Positions 1 through 12,530 of a stretch of DNA of 64,000 bases are shown here, in pieces. A program made the translations under genes and the position numbers. Source of the stretch: Zonotrichia leucophrys gambelii (taxonomy: Eukaryota; Chordata; Aves; Passeriformes; Passerellidae). The stretch lies in NCBI RefSeq assembly GCF_028769735.1, contig NC_088175.1:496001-560000 (forward strand). Direction: 5' to 3'. The notes beneath the pieces were generated by a model, which saw only the letters and a list, made by a program, of their open reading frames with translations, did not search any database and was not told the DNA's origin. The first letter of the stretch is position 1, and each line of letters starts with the position of its first letter.

Positions 1-500
1 ATAGCATTGTTGCTTTGTTTTAATGGGTTTTTTTAATCCTGACATGTAATAATAAATTTGAATTCCATCCAAGCTGTTTAGATAGAAATATTAGGCCAAC
101 TGCAGATGTTCATTGTGGCTGAATTTCATGAGGCTGCATTTATGTGAGCTAATTTAAAAGAGGCAGAACCCTGAAGCCTGGTTAAGTCATTTCACTCATT
201 TCAGTTTTAGTCTTCAGCAATTTTTAAGAATATAGCTTTTTCTAACGACTTCTGAAGGAACAGAGGTGAATTTGGCAAAAAATAGAAAGAAGATCTTACA
301 TTTACTGAAGGTTTGACTTGATCAGAGTATTTTCCAACCTTCATGATTCTGTGATGAAAAATAACTAAGACAATTATCCCTGCAAGCACAGATACCCAGG
401 GGAGGCTCTGGGACGTGTTTTTGGGTGAACGTGGTGCTTGGCTCTCATTTGTGAGCTTGCAGGGTTGAATATAATATCTATAATAAAATATAAAATATAG
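1..500. other. unique AT-rich sequence
   Basis: I see no gene, LTR or CR1 here. The last 30 bases grade into the AT microsatellite. Confidence 0.6.
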
Positions 501-592
501 TATATAATATATAATATATAATATATAATATATAATATATAATATATAATATATAATATATAATATATAATATATAATATATAATATATAAT
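501..592. repeat. AT-only 7-bp microsatellite
   Basis: The unit is tataata, repeated about 13 times almost perfectly and preceded by degenerate AT sequence from about 470. Confidence 0.95.
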
Positions 593-2450
593 CTCTGAGA
601 ATTCCTATACTGATGAAGTTAATTTGTACATACCAATTTTAGTGCAAACTTTCCTGTGTTTTTACTGGAAGTGGGAGAGTTTAAAATTATTTGCAGCCTT
701 TCAAAGGTCCTACTTAGCTCCTGCTGTGCGAGAGATTTATTCTCTTTTCCCAATTAGCAGCTTTTTCTGGGGTACGTGCTCTACTTTAAGAAAATGCTTA
801 CTATAGGTTTTTAATCCTATTAAACAGGACTGAAAACTTTGTGACCTACAACTCAGACTTGTCTGGAATGAAGGGTTTGCTGAACAGACATTTGAAGCAG
901 GGAGTTTATTTGAACAGTAGAGCAGATATGAAGGAAATACAGTTAACTCTGTGTTTTCTTGTCTTTGCTCCTCAGCAATAGAAGTGTTTGTGCCACTGTC
1001 CAGTGTCCTGCTGATCTCTTTATAGGTTTCACCTTGCTGGAGCTGCACCATGGCTCTTCCCTGTTACTCTGAACAGAGGCCAGAGTTTGTTCTGGCTCAT
1101 GAGCACCAAGTGGAACTCAGTGAGAACACTCACCTTCCTCTGAAATTTGACTTCTGTCCCATACTATAAGAAGGGAGCAAAACAATTCAGGGTACATTAC
1201 AAGCATGCAGTAAAACATTTTTTAAAAAGGCTTTTAAGGAAACAAAACATTTTCTAGTCTGTTTTGAAAACAGCCTGTGGAGTTTCTGGGCCAAGAGGAA
1301 TAGAATTATTTGAACAAGCCTATCCTCCAAGTCTTTTGAGCTGTGGGGTTGGTTTTTTTTCCTGCATTTCCCTCTTATCCAAATTACCTTTTCCAAAATG
1401 CCAGAAGCCTTTTGAAGTACTATTTTAGAAGAGTAATTTATTCTGGTGATCATCCCTGTCAGGGCTACAGGAGGAGTCTTTACCTGAAGAATATGAAGTG
1501 GCACCGTCAGATTAAATCAGTCTTAATCCTGAGGATGTTTTAGCTCATGTTGTAAGTATCTGGAAGTGTGCACTTCAGAGTGGGTTTTGGATCTTTGTAT
1601 TTGCAGTTGTTACAAAGTTGGTTTTTTTATTTGGGTGATTTTAATGCTCAACTACAGTTTTAGCAGACTACATAGAACTGGAATGGGAAAGTAAGTGAAG
1701 TCACTCCTCCAGCTGGTTGTTGTTAACTCCCAGTAAAGAACTGGAGACTGGTCAGATGTCAAGAATCAGTTTCAGGGAGAAAATAAAAGCAAAGCAGAAG
1801 GCTGATTTAGAAGGCTATTAGTGATAGTAATATCAATGAAATGTGCAGCAAGAATTAAAATAATGCAAATATTTAATTGCAGAAATGTATTAACTTAATG
1901 CTTCTACACTCTTAAAGCTCAGTATGGAAACTATTGATCTGTAAGGAAATATTGATAGGTGCCAGCCCTATGGGCCCTGTTTCAGATATTAGGCTGAGGG
2001 TCTCAGTTTGGCTGCACCAAAAAACCTCAGCCTGGGCATGAGTTCAGTGCCAGAATAAACCTGCCCCAGGCCACAGCCCAGCTTTTATTGTCAAATAGCC
2101 AATACTGAGCTTTCATATTAGCATTTGATAAGGGGTGTACTCTCCTTATCACCTGGTTTCTAGATAAACTGTAGCCTTTAGCCTTATTTCTATATTCCCT
2201 TTACCCAGGGATCAGCTGGGTCTTGTCCTGTGGCTGCCTCTTGCCCTGCATGCAGTGGAGCACATTCCTCTTGCCACCTCTGCTGTGCACCTGATCCCTT
2301 TGATTTTTCTCCCTTGTCCATCTCTTTTTGGCCTGAAGCTGCCAGACTATTCTGTAAAAGTCTGAAAATCCCCTCAGTGCTGGGAACTGTGTTCCCTCTT
2401 GCATCTTCTCTGCATTTTCTAGGAATAGAAATAGTTGTAGGAATAGTATC
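593..2450. other. unique sequence, no recognised feature
   Basis: Open frames are short (up to about 105 codons), overlap on both strands and have no splice-consistent partners or familiar domains. No repeat family is recognised. Confidence 0.55.
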
Positions 2451-2852
2451 TGTGGTGGTGTTTGCAGGGGTCCCAGGACGAGGGAAGAGATGAGAATCTT
2501 GACTCTATGTTTCAGAAGGTTGATTTATTATTTTATTATATATATTATATTAAAAGAAAATTATATATTAAAACTATACTAAAAGAATAGAAGAAAGGAT
2601 TTCATCAGAAGGCTTGAAAGGAATAGAAAGGAATGGAATGATAATAAAATCTTGTGTCTGACCAGAGAGTCGAAGCCAGCTGACTGTGATTGGCCATTAA
2701 TTAATAACAACCACATGAGACCAATCACAGATGCACCTGTTGCATTCCACAGCAACAGATAACCATTGTTTACATTTTGTTCCTGAGGCCTCTCAGCTTC
2801 TCAGGAGAAAAAATCCTAAGGAAAGGATTTTCCATAAAATCTGTCAGTGACA
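2451..2852 (-). mobile_element. solo LTR, songbird TguLTR5-like (ERVK type)
   Basis: It is about 402 bp, closely similar to the copies at 35575-35958 and 39005-39383. On the minus strand it has two CCAAT-type boxes (GATTGG and CCAAT), a TATA-like AT block and AATAAATC before CCTTCTGAAACAT, which sets the orientation. It runs TG to CA on the plus strand. The flanking hexamers agtatc and agtgcc share four of six bases, which could be a decayed target duplication. The family name is from memory. Confidence 0.85.
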
Positions 2853-3511
2853 AGTGCCATTCCCCATGGCCCCACCTGGCTGCACCCTCCCTCAGTGGCT
2901 GTGCAAAGAGATGAGGTTCTCCCCTGTTCTCTGCAGGCTGGACCCTCTCCCAGGCTTTGAGGCACTGCCAAAAAGCCAAACTGAGTTTGCTGCAGGCAGG
3001 TAACTCACACACCATGGTGTGGGCACCCTCCCAGCCCATCTGGGCAGGCTGTGCCCATTCCCAGCGGCTGCATCCCTGCAGCATGTGCTGAGCATCCATC
3101 CCCAGCTGGGGCCAGGCAGCTCCTCGCGTGCTCAGAGTAAAACCCTTCAGATGTTTGTGTGCCACGGAGCTCACAACTCATTTCCTCTGCTGCTTCTGCT
3201 GCTCTGGGGGGTTTTCTGAGAGAAGAAAGAGAAACAACACAAGACACAGTTGCACAGTCTGCGTTAGCTGACGCAAAAAAGATTAATGGAGCTGCTCCTG
3301 ACCCTTTTTGATTTTTTTTTTCAATTTCAGTACTGCTTGACTTCAAAAGTTTTTTGCACAATTTCCTGGAAAATGTTTGTCTGGTGAACTGGTGCTGCTG
3401 TATCATGTTCTCAGTGTTTGAAGAGTGTGTGGTTTTAAGTGATGTAATCCCTGTGCTCCAGTTTACGAGTTCTGTGGAAGCAATGCTCTCCAACCTGATT
3501 CTCAATTCATT
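2853..3511. other. unique GC-richer sequence
   Basis: Overlapping minus-strand frames of 134 and 166 codons are present, but they have no recognised domain or splice partner and I do not call them genes. No repeat is recognised. Confidence 0.5.
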
Positions 3512-4050
3512 GGATCATAGAATCATTTGCATTGGAAAACATCTCTAAGATCACCAAGTCCAGCTGTTAACCCAGCCCTGCCAAGGCTACCACTAACCTG
3601 TGTCCCCAGGTGCCGCATTCACTCATCTTTTAAACACCCCCGGTGTTGGTGACTCCACCCCTTCCCTGGCAGCCTGTGCCTGTGCTTGACAACCCTTCTG
3701 ATGAAATTTTTCCCTAAACCCCAATCTAAATCTCACCTGGCACAACTCGAGGCAATTTCCCCTTGTCCTGTCCCTTGTCCCCTGGGAGCAGAGCCTGACC
3801 CCCATCTGGCTCCATCCTTCTGTCAGGAGTTGTGCAGAGCCAGAAGGTCCCTCCTGAGCTTCCTTTTCTCCAGGCTGAGCCCCCCCAGCTCCCTCAGCTG
3901 ATCCTCATCAGATTTGTGTTCCAGACCCTTCCCCAGCTCTGCTCCCTTCCCTGGACAAACTCCAGCCTCTCAATGTCCTTCTTGTCCTGAGGGGCCCAAA
4001 ACTGACCCGAGGGTTTGAGGTGCAGCACCGATGGAGCGAGCAGCCTCAAT
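3512..4050 (-). mobile_element. CR1 LINE 3' end, 5'-truncated
   Basis: On the plus strand it starts tcatagaatcat and a degenerate ttggaaaac...aagatcaccaagtcc motif, the reverse complement of a CR1 terminus. It continues through the reverse complement of the ORF2 end and 3' UTR (ccttgtcctgtcccttgtcc, ctccaggctgagc). At about 540 bp it is one of the longer CR1 fragments here. Confidence 0.9.
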
Positions 4051-6752
4051 GCAAGGCACTGAACCAAAAACTTCACCAGTTCTGCTCTAATGAGGATGAT
4101 GGAAACAATTACCAGCAGCAGAATGTCTGCCCACCAGCAACACAACCAAACAACCAAACTCATTTTTCTGTGTCTGTTGGGAGCATTGAGAGTCTAAGAG
4201 TTGCCACTTTGCTACTCAAATCACCATTCTATTTTCCCCAGAGTGGGTCTCTCCTGTGTCTGACTGTTCTGCTCCCTGGCACCAAACCTCATCACTGTGT
4301 TGGTCACAGCTTTCACTGGCGGAGCAGAGCAGCTGAAACTGGGCAGGAGTTACAAATCCTGGAAGTGCAGAAAAGCAGACACTGGCAATTGGGCATACCA
4401 GCTGAAACTTCCCCATTTCACCAGTCCCAGTTCTCCTGTGCTTGTAGCCAGAGAAAACCTTAAGACAAAGGCACGGGGCAGCCCAAGCCTTCGGGCCAGC
4501 TGTCTCTTTTGACATGTATTTCACTAGGCAGTTGTAGATCCTACATTAAACACGTTCTTTGGCTATTACATCCTGACCCCCAGCACAGCTGGTGATGGTT
4601 TTCCAAGGGGGAAGAGGAAAACTGGGGTTCATCTATTTTGATCTTGTGGAAATCAAATCTTTTTGCAAAGAAAGCCCGTATTTTCTTCTCCTGGTCTGAG
4701 GAAGGGTAGCTGGGAGGGGCTGTTCCCATCATTATCCCCTTTTCCTTGCCACCACGAGGATCTTGGGCTGGGACCCCTCTCTGGGTGAGCTCAGGGAAGA
4801 TGTGGCTGTTTTCTGCTGCTGTGCAGGGAGAGGGTCATTGACTCCATTCAGCTGAAGGCCCTCTGTAATCGATTTTCAGAACAGTCTGAGGTCGTTGCAT
4901 GCTGTGCCCTGCGGCACCACAAGGATTTGTACATTGTGTGCTCTGACCTGATTCTTTTTCCCCTCTCTCCCAGCATCCTGAGGTGGATCTGCCTTGCTTT
5001 GTTGTCCCTAGCACGCGTCTGGAGGGGGTGGGGAGGCAGTGATTTGATTTGATTTTTTAATTAATGCCCAGAAATGTACATGCAGCATCAGCTTCTGACT
5101 TCCCACCACCCAACCTTTGGTGTCATTGCCCTGAAGTGCAGCCCTGGCGGGGCCTTTTGCTCAATGCCTGGGCCTGCTCTGGAGCACATTCACAAAAAAT
5201 ATTTGTGAAGCCACAAGCCATGGGTTTCTAAGATGTAAAAAAAAAAAAAATAAATTTTGAGTCATTCTCCTTTAGTTCATTGCAAGAGCCAGAGATACAG
5301 CTTTGCTTTGTGTAGATCCTTGGTCTCAGCCAATTAACTGAGCCTCCAGGAGAGCTTTCTTTGTCATTGCAGTCAGCTCAGAATATTTTAATTTGATACC
5401 TGGAGCAGTTCAAATGTTTATATGGATCTGCCCATACATGTGGCTGGTGCTGTACAGTCAGGCATAAACAGGAGATACAACCCCAGCAGAAATTAAGAAA
5501 CAAAAGAACTTCACTCAACATTAACTGTAGGAAAAATTTTGTGGTGAAAAGCACCTTAGAGCAGCAAAAGATGATGTTATTTCTCTAGATTAAATGTTAA
5601 TTAGTTAGATTAATATTTGCAAATATTGCATACTTATGGCTAATATTTGATTAAAGTATGAAAGTAGGATAAATACTTCCTTTAATAAAGTTTGGCAAAC
5701 AAGCTCAGCCCTGTATAAATGTCAAATACAGTCTGTGTTTAAATGAAGTCACTGCTGTCAAAAACAGACATAAAAAGTCTCAAGACATTACCCAAGCAAA
5801 TCCATGCCTGTGTTCCAGTCTTATTTAGGAGCACAATCTCTAATTGCAGAAGTGCTTTGGAAAACTGTATTAGGAATTTTCTCCGCTGGCAAATCAGCGA
5901 TTTTCTTTGCAGAAGCAAACAATGGAGAAGTGACCTAAATACACACAATTATGCAGGAGATTTTGCTTTGGGGCACAAAATGGAATTGTATGAAAGTTAA
6001 TTTGAATTTCAGACTGAGTCCCAACTGTTGCAGAAGGCAGAGTCAAAGGAAACTATATTTGAGGGGTTTTTCCAGCCAGCCCTGAACTTTCCTGCAGTAA
6101 TCTCCTGTTTATAAATGAGATTTGTAAATGCTTGTGGAGCAGCCTCTCTCTGCAACTGAAGTTTTCTCACCCCTTTCCCTCCGGTGCTTCAGAGAATTGT
6201 GTGTGTGTTCTCAGGGAGGTGTCCTAGCAGAGGATGGCCTCCTTCTCCTGCTCAGTGGGGAATGCTGGACCTGGGATGCTGCCACAAGGTGTGGCTGCTG
6301 CTGAGCTGAGCAGTGGGAACAGCATCTGATGTGAACACAAAGTCCAGACATCTCAGCACTAGAAAACTGGAGAGAAATCTGAGGGTCAAAATGCTGTTCT
6401 TGCCTTCTCTTTCTCTTTGCAGACAGGGTATGATTTCCAGAACAAAAAAGAGAGAAAAAAGGTAATGGAAACCAAAACAGTCCCATCTAATCAATGGGAA
6501 GAGGCCAGAACTGTCTGTTCATCTCAGCTGATTATAAAGCAGAATGATGAAGAAATAGCAGAGGAAATGAAACAGAAAATCAAAATAGAAAAACTAATAG
6601 GTTATAGAAAAACAGATCAAATAAATAAAAAGTTAATAGAAAATCAAATGTAATAAATGAAAAATTAAATGAAAAATTAATAAATTAATAGACAATCCAA
6701 AGCTAGCAGTCTCCTATATTCATACAGGCTAAACCTGTAGTAATTGAATTTA
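4051..6752. other. unique sequence, no recognised feature
   Basis: There is a 14-A run near 5238 and a short G-rich patch near 5020. No LTR, CR1 or supported gene was seen. The 147-codon frame at 4020-4463 begins inside the CR1 and has no domain. Confidence 0.5.
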
Positions 6753-6811
6753 AAAAACAAACAAACAAAAAAACACCAAAACAAACAAACAAAAAAAAAA
6801 AAAAAAAAACT
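6753..6811. repeat. A-rich CAAA simple repeat with poly(A)
   Basis: Runs of caaa and a stretch of about 19 A residues. Confidence 0.85.
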
Positions 6812-8087
6812 TGCATTTTCAGTGTGCTCAGAAAATCAGGGTGTTGCAGTCTGGTAAACCCACACCTGTGGTCTGCAGTGTTTCTTACTGAGCAAATTCC
6901 TTTTTGCAGAGATGTTACAGCCTTTCCATGGGAATAATGTCTCCAATTCTGCTCCTGGGCTGGAAAAATCCTCTTGTGGGAGAGCCAGGGCAGAGTGAGG
7001 CAGTGGGGAGGAACAAGCAGACAGGCTGCTGTCATGTCTGGGATCCAGGTGAGCCTGAAAACTCCAAGAATGCTGCAGTGCAGCCTCTTCCCATTTCTGT
7101 GCTCCTCTGTTCAGCAGCTTAGGAAAACCTCTAAGGGTCATTTTGGAGAAACAGGCAAAAACCTGGTGAGGGCTTCACATGGAATAAGATCCTCATCCCA
7201 CTGGTGAGCCCATTTCCTACAGTGCTTGGCATCAAATCCAGCCTGGAGACAGTTTTATTACTTTTTTTTTATGCTGTTAATTTCCAATTTAGAATAACTT
7301 GTTCATGGGAGAAGTATTTACTGCATCAAATGGCAAGGCTGAGACTGCTGTTTCAAATACCCAAGAGAAGGAGTGTCCCTCAAGGGATTTATTTCCCAGT
7401 GACTCCTGGTTTTGAGTCACACCAGTCTCAGTGAGCACACAGATGGTCCTGGGAGCTCTGCAGGTTTGTAGGGAGGAGGTGGAGGAAGGAGGGACAGATC
7501 TTCAAACTGGGAAGATTCCTATATTGGGCTCTCCATCTTGATGTCGTGCATGTGCTCATGCCTTAATTTCTTTCGGAATAATTACATTTGGCTCTACTTT
7601 GTCCTACAGTTCATACAGATGGAGAATATAAAAAAAATGGTGATGTAATGTCTCTGTTAAAAATATCTGCCCACTTCCTCCTCCAGCCCATGGGTCAGAG
7701 AGAGCCATGGAAAAAAGGACATTCCTCCTGCCTCTGGCTGATTTCAGCCTTGATAGGGCTCAGACCAATCTTGCTTCAATTAATTTATTTTCTTTTATAA
7801 CACACATGTCTCAGAGCACTTCAAAAGCTGGGTTCCCTAATCTTTGGGAGATCAGCATGAGTCAGAAGCATCTGCAGGAAGAGCAGGAAGGTGCCTGAGC
7901 TGAGTTTTCCTGAGCCAGCAGCGGGCACGCTCCTGGCAGGGGGAGCAGAGCTCTGGCAGGGCTAACTCAGGGCTTTAGGAGGAGGCTGTGCTCAGCCCAG
8001 CAGAGCCCAGAGCTGCTCTCCTCATCTTCTGTGAGCTGCTGCCTTGGGGACACTCAGAGAAAGCAACTTCAGCACTGCTGCCCTCCC
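6812..8087. other. unique sequence, no recognised feature
   Basis: Only short overlapping frames are present and no repeat family is recognised. Confidence 0.5.
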
Positions 8088-8320
8088 CTGGATCACAGAA
8101 CCAAGGAATTATCAGATGGTTTGGCTTGGAAGGGACCTTAAAGATGATCTTGTTCCGACCCTCCAGCCATGGGCAGGGACACCTTCCACTGTCCCAGGAT
8201 GCTCCAAGCCCTGTCCAACGCGGGCTTGAACATTCCCAGGGATGGGGCAGCCACAGCTTCTCTGAGCACCCTGTGCCAATGCCTCCCCACCCTCATGTAA
8301 ACCTACTGACTTTCAGCTTA
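8088..8320 (-). mobile_element. CR1 LINE 3' fragment
   Basis: It contains ggcttggaagggaccttaaa, gatgatcttgttccgaccc, catgggcagggacaccttcc and cagggatggggcagccacag, the reverse complement of a CR1 3' end. A plus-strand CR1 tail follows within 100 bp, making a fold-back. Confidence 0.92.
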
Positions 8321-8406
8321 AGGCCATTGGGATTTTTGTTGAGATTTTTCCAACAGGAAAGACAGGACACACCTTTGATTCAGGTAGGTGCAAAGAAATC
8401 TTGCAT

Positions 8407-8520
8407 GCAATGGAATGGCCAGGCTGGGTGGAGCCCTGGGCAGCCTGTTGTGAGCCTGTGGCAGGGGGTTGGAGATGATCTTTAAGGTCCTTTCAACATA
8501 AACCACTCATGATCCTATGT
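8407..8520 (+). mobile_element. CR1 LINE 3' tail
   Basis: It contains ggagatgatctttaaggtcc followed by tttcaacataaaccactcatgatcc, the plus-strand CR1 terminus. It lies tail to tail with the minus-strand copy at 8088-8320. Confidence 0.85.
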
Positions 8521-8549
8521 GTGCCACAAAGCCAGGGCTAAGAGGGGAG

Positions 8550-8730
8550 TATTGTATTTGGGTCCCCCCCAAACAAAGGGAGGAATGATGAATCTGACTT
8601 CAGGTTCTCAGAAGGCTCATTTATTACTTTATGGTAATATATTAAAGGATACTAAACTATACTATACTAAAGAATACAGAAAATATACTTACAGAAGGCT
8701 AAAAAGATAATAATGAAAACTCATGACTCT
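8550..8730 (-). mobile_element. truncated TguLTR5-like LTR (R-U5 end only)
   Basis: It shares gaatctgactt, tctcagaaggctcatttatt and the actaaactatactatactaaag block with the LTR at 51015-51462 in reverse orientation. The U3 part is missing; the element stops where another LTR begins and does not resume after it. Confidence 0.75.
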
Positions 8731-9385
8731 TTCCAGAGTGGGCAAATTTGGGAGAAAGCCTCCAAAGGGGGGTTCCCTCCAGAAAGCAAACCCACACAGG
8801 CCTTGCTCCCAAGCCAGTTTGGTAAGGAATCCTGGGAGAGAAGTGGAAAGAACCTGTTTATTTAACAGGCACAGCACCCCCAGCACACAGAATGAACAAT
8901 ACTGGGTGACACCACTCTGTCACCGCTCTGAAAAAGATGACAAATTCAGAAAGTCTCTCTGGGGGTGCTCGCTCTGTTCTCAGTCCCTCTGGCGCTGGGG
9001 CAGCTGCTGCCCAGAGTAGGCCCCGCTGGGCCACAAGGTGCAAACTCTCGGGGTTTGCCAGGGCCCAGCCCGGAGCAGGCTCAAATTGGTTCTAAAAAGG
9101 AAAGGAGAAACAGTCCAGGAAGAAATTTGGGCTGTTTAGCTAAACTAGCTAATGAGCAGAAGCAAAGAGTAAGAGCAAAGCAGAAGCAAGAGCAAAGCGA
9201 AAAGCCAAGCCAAAAGCAAAAGCAGTACCATGTACTGCTCTGTCTCTGTGTCCTGCCAGCCGTGGAGGAGCGGCAAATAACAAAACCAAAACAAAACTCA
9301 CTCTTCAGAGCCAGTCTTGAAGGCACAGAACATAATATCCAGCATAAGCAGAGCACACAAATGGGGATACAAGCATCATAATGTC
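8731..9385 (-). mobile_element. ERV LTR, songbird type
   Basis: On the minus strand it has a repeated GCTTTGCTTTTGCTT-like tract, GGTGTCACCCAGTATTG and TTAAATAAACAGGTTC, a poly(A) signal followed by a U5-like tail. It resembles a known passerine LTR from memory. The ends are uncertain: direct repeats actct at 8726-8730 and 9386-9390 flank it, but the inferred termini are not a clean TG...CA pair. Confidence 0.75.
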
Positions 9386-9399
9386 ACTCTAGGACAACC

Positions 9400-10077
9400 T
9401 GTGCCTTGGTTTGGAAAGACAGGAGTCTGCTAAGGAAGGCAGGACCCTCCTCTGAAATGGAGAATGTAAACCCTCCCCACCCCTCTGAATTGCTATAAAT
9501 TTTAAATTAAGGGGCTCTCAGGCAAAAAATATAGCAGCAGGAAATAACAGTTCTTTAATAGGGAAAAGAAAAAAATAAAAGGATAAAATAAACAATGCAG
9601 TACACTAGAACAACACTGACAGAGTCAGAACCCAACCTGACACCCTGTGGGTCAGGGTGTTGGCAGCAGTCCCATTGGAATTGTGCTCAGCCCTCCTGCA
9701 GTGTCAGGGATGGTTCTGTTGGAGCAGGGATCCTGTAGAGAAGGGTGTAATCATCCTCTGAAGATCCAGTGGAAGGAGAGGCAGCTGCTGTTCCTCTGGG
9801 GAATCCAGTGGAGAAGCTGTGCTGGTGTTCCAGGATCTCCAGATTATACCCAGGTAGGAATGCTTGGCTCCTCCCTCTGGGCTCACATCTCCCAATGGGA
9901 TGCTGTAGTTCTTATCAGCCATGCAGTGACATTCAATAGCTGTTATCAGCAGATGTCCCCTCCCTAGAAAGGTGTGAATGTGGTCACTCAAAGAGAGAGA
10001 TAAGGCAAACTGCCCACTTGACAAAAGTAGTCTGCCATACAGATGGTAATGGCAAACATCTTGCATTGCAATCTTCA
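9400..10077 (-). mobile_element. solo LTR with perfect 6-bp target duplication
   Basis: It begins tgtgccttggtttgg and ends attgcaatcttca. It is flanked by acaacc on both sides (9394-9399 and 10078-10083). On the minus strand it has a CATTGGGAG (CCAAT-type) box, GGGTATAATC as TATA and ATTAAAGAACTG as a likely poly(A) signal. At 678 bp it is complete. The 6-bp duplication suggests ERVK-type integration. Confidence 0.92.
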
Positions 10078-10083
10078 ACAACC

Positions 10084-11126
10084 TGCCAGCCCTGCTGCCC
10101 TGCTTGGGCTTTTCCCTGCCCCAGCCTTGCCCCTCCCCAGAGATCCCTCAGGCAGCTCTGCAGGGTCACCTGGCAGGAGGTGTGGAGCTCTAATTCCCTT
10201 TGTTCCCCCGGGAAATTCCATTTCCCTCCCCTTTGTGCCTTCCCCAGGTCAATGCAGAGCTAAAGCCGGGCTGGACAAAGCCCTGGGGGAGGCTGGGGAA
10301 TTGCAATCCCTCCCTGTGAATGCACCAGGGATGGGCTGGAGGATGCACCTGGAGCCTGTAATTATGACTTGAAATGTGGGGAAAGGGCTGAAGGCAAACC
10401 AGAGGCCAGGTGGTGGTTGTGGATGGCAAAGGAAGGACTTTTCTGCTGGAGGAACAAATAGACCCCTCAGGAGTCTGCTGGTGATGGAATAATTCATCTT
10501 TTCTCTTTTCCTCCTCCTCCTTTCCTTGACTTTTCTGGGGTTTTGTTCATCCTCTGCTACCTCCCCCTTTTGTTTGCATTCCCAGAGCAGTAACTGGAGG
10601 TAGGAAACCCCTACAGTGGTTTATTCCAGCTGAGATTGAATTTCCAATAACCTGTGCCTTACTTTTCACCAAGACCCCTTTGATCTGCAAACTGGCTGAA
10701 TGACTGAAGCAGGAATTTGCATCCCGAGCCACCCAAGCTGGATTTCTTGGACCTGCAGCAGCTGTGTGGCACTAAATTAATGCTGTAAGTGATGGTGGTG
10801 ATTCTCTGCTTGCCGGAGATGTGCAGTGCTGCTGAGCTCACCATGGCCAAAGCCCTTTTTTGGCAATTCTTTGTACTTTCTGCCACTGCAGGCATCAAAC
10901 AAGCTCATGCGGGTGAAATATGAAATAGAAAAACATCTTTAACTGGGAGAGTAACACTATGCTCTTCTCTTTGAGAAAGGAAAGGAGGGATTTTCCTTTT
11001 GTGCTCTTCCTTTTGAGAAGGAAAGGAGGGTGGGATTTCTAGGGGTCTCTGCATAAATACTGGGGCTTGGAAATGTGTGTGCAGACAAATGTTCATTCAA
11101 ATTTAGTCTCTCGTCTCCATACAGGT
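10084..11126. other. unique sequence with a local direct duplication
   Basis: At about 10959-11040 a block of roughly 45 bp (tgctcttc...gagaaaggaaaggaggg) is repeated once with changes. Otherwise nothing is recognised. Confidence 0.6.
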
Positions 11127-11650
11127 GGGAAGAATCAGAGAATCAGGGAATGGTTTGGGCTGGAAGGAGCCTTAAAGATGCCCTGGCACAGGGAAGCTGT
11201 GGCTGCTCCATCCCTGGGAGAGTCCTAGGCCAGGCTGGGTGGGTCCTGGTCTGGTGGAAGATGACCCTATCCATGGCAGAGGAGTTGGAAAAAGGTGATG
11301 GAATCATCCTCAGCTTCTCTGGACAACCTGTGCCAGGGCCTCAGCACCCTCACAGAGAAGAATTTTTTCCCAACATCTCATCTAACATTGTCTTCTGTCA
11401 GTTTGAAGCCATTCCCCCTTGTCCCACCCCTCCATGCCTTTGTAAGCATTCCCTCTCCAGCTCTCCTGAAGCCAGTTTAGGCCCTGGAAGGGGCATTAAG
11501 GGCTCTCTGGAACCTTTTCTTCTCCAGGCTGACCAGCCCCAGCTGTCTCAACCTGTCTCCAGCTTTGGATCCCCTTTGTGGCCTCCCTGGACAATGATGT
11601 CCCCGTGCTCACTGTGCTCCAGGCCTGGGACTTGTGCTGCAGTGAGTGAC
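11127..11650 (-). mobile_element. CR1 LINE 3' fragment with inverted internal segment
   Basis: The outer parts (11127-11190 and 11301-11650) are reverse-complement CR1, including ggtttgggctggaaggagcc and cacagagaagaatttttt. The middle, 11191-11300, is CR1 in plus orientation (gctgtggctgctccatccct, then ggtctggtggaagatgaccc). The mosaic suggests a nested insertion, inversion or conversion. Confidence 0.85.
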
Positions 11651-12530
11651 CCCTCTTCTTCCCAAATGTTTCCAATCATGCCAGTTCAATAATATATGGA
11701 TTAAAAGAGAAGAATTCTTGGGCAACAATCCAGAAGAGACCATGAAGAGCTGTTCGTTTGCTTCCATGCTGCTTCCAGCCACAGTGATCCAGGGAAAGGC
11801 ACCCTGAGGCCAAACACACAAAGCCTGGGTTGGTTTCCCAGTGCTGGAATAGTGGAAGCTGGCAAACATGCACGGATCTCAGGGAAATCTCTCTGCGTGG
11901 ATCTCAGGGAAATCTGCTGGGTGCTGCTGGTTTTTCAAGGTGGATTTTTTGACCCTGAAACGAGCATGATGGAACAGGCACTGTGGAGATAAGACTGATG
12001 ATGGGAGGTAACCCAGCCCTTTAAAGGGATTATTTATAACTCCTTAAACCAGAGAAAGGTAAACTCTGAAACAACCCCCTTAATTTTTATCTTGTCTTCT
12101 TTTCTTCATGTGCCTTTTTTTCCAAATTTTGTTATAAACCACCAGAATAACAATAGTCAGTGTACATTTTACCACTGTATGTGGGGTTTTTTGTTTGTTT
12201 TATCCACCTCTTTATCTATTATAGCTCTTCCCTCCCCCTTCCCCCTTCCCCTCTCCCCCAGTAATCACCATAACTCGAGGGGAAAGAGTCAGGATTCTGG
12301 CAAAACCTGTTTCTGACTGAACAAGTGAAATCCTGCCCCCACTGACACCGGGGGCACATTCAATTTGCCCTTGTTGAGGCCAGAGTTTCAACTCTTATTT
12401 TTGTTGATCATTTTGGAGAGGCCATCAGGGAGAAAAAGAGGAAAAGAAGAATTCCATTAACAGGGACCTCTTGCCCCAGAGCAGGTGTAAGAGCACACAC
12501 AAGCTGAGGGCGGGAGTTAAGGGTGGGAGA
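11651..12530. other. unique sequence with small tandem and inverted repeats
   Basis: A 24-bp unit with ggatctcagggaaatct is doubled at 11873-11920. A CT-rich tract lies at 12230-12260. An imperfect inverted pair (gtgaaatcctgcccccact and ttgaggccagagtttcaac) lies at about 12325-12395 and may be an old palindromic element. Confidence 0.5.

Noticed and set aside
4020..4463. 147-codon plus-strand frame
   Set aside because: It starts in the tail of a CR1 fragment and has no recognised domain.
9704..10081. 125-codon minus-strand frame
   Set aside because: It is contained in a solo LTR with perfect target duplication; not a viral coding region.
11075..11692. 205-codon plus-strand frame
   Set aside because: It lies almost wholly within a mosaic CR1 fragment; the frame is read through non-coding LINE sequence.
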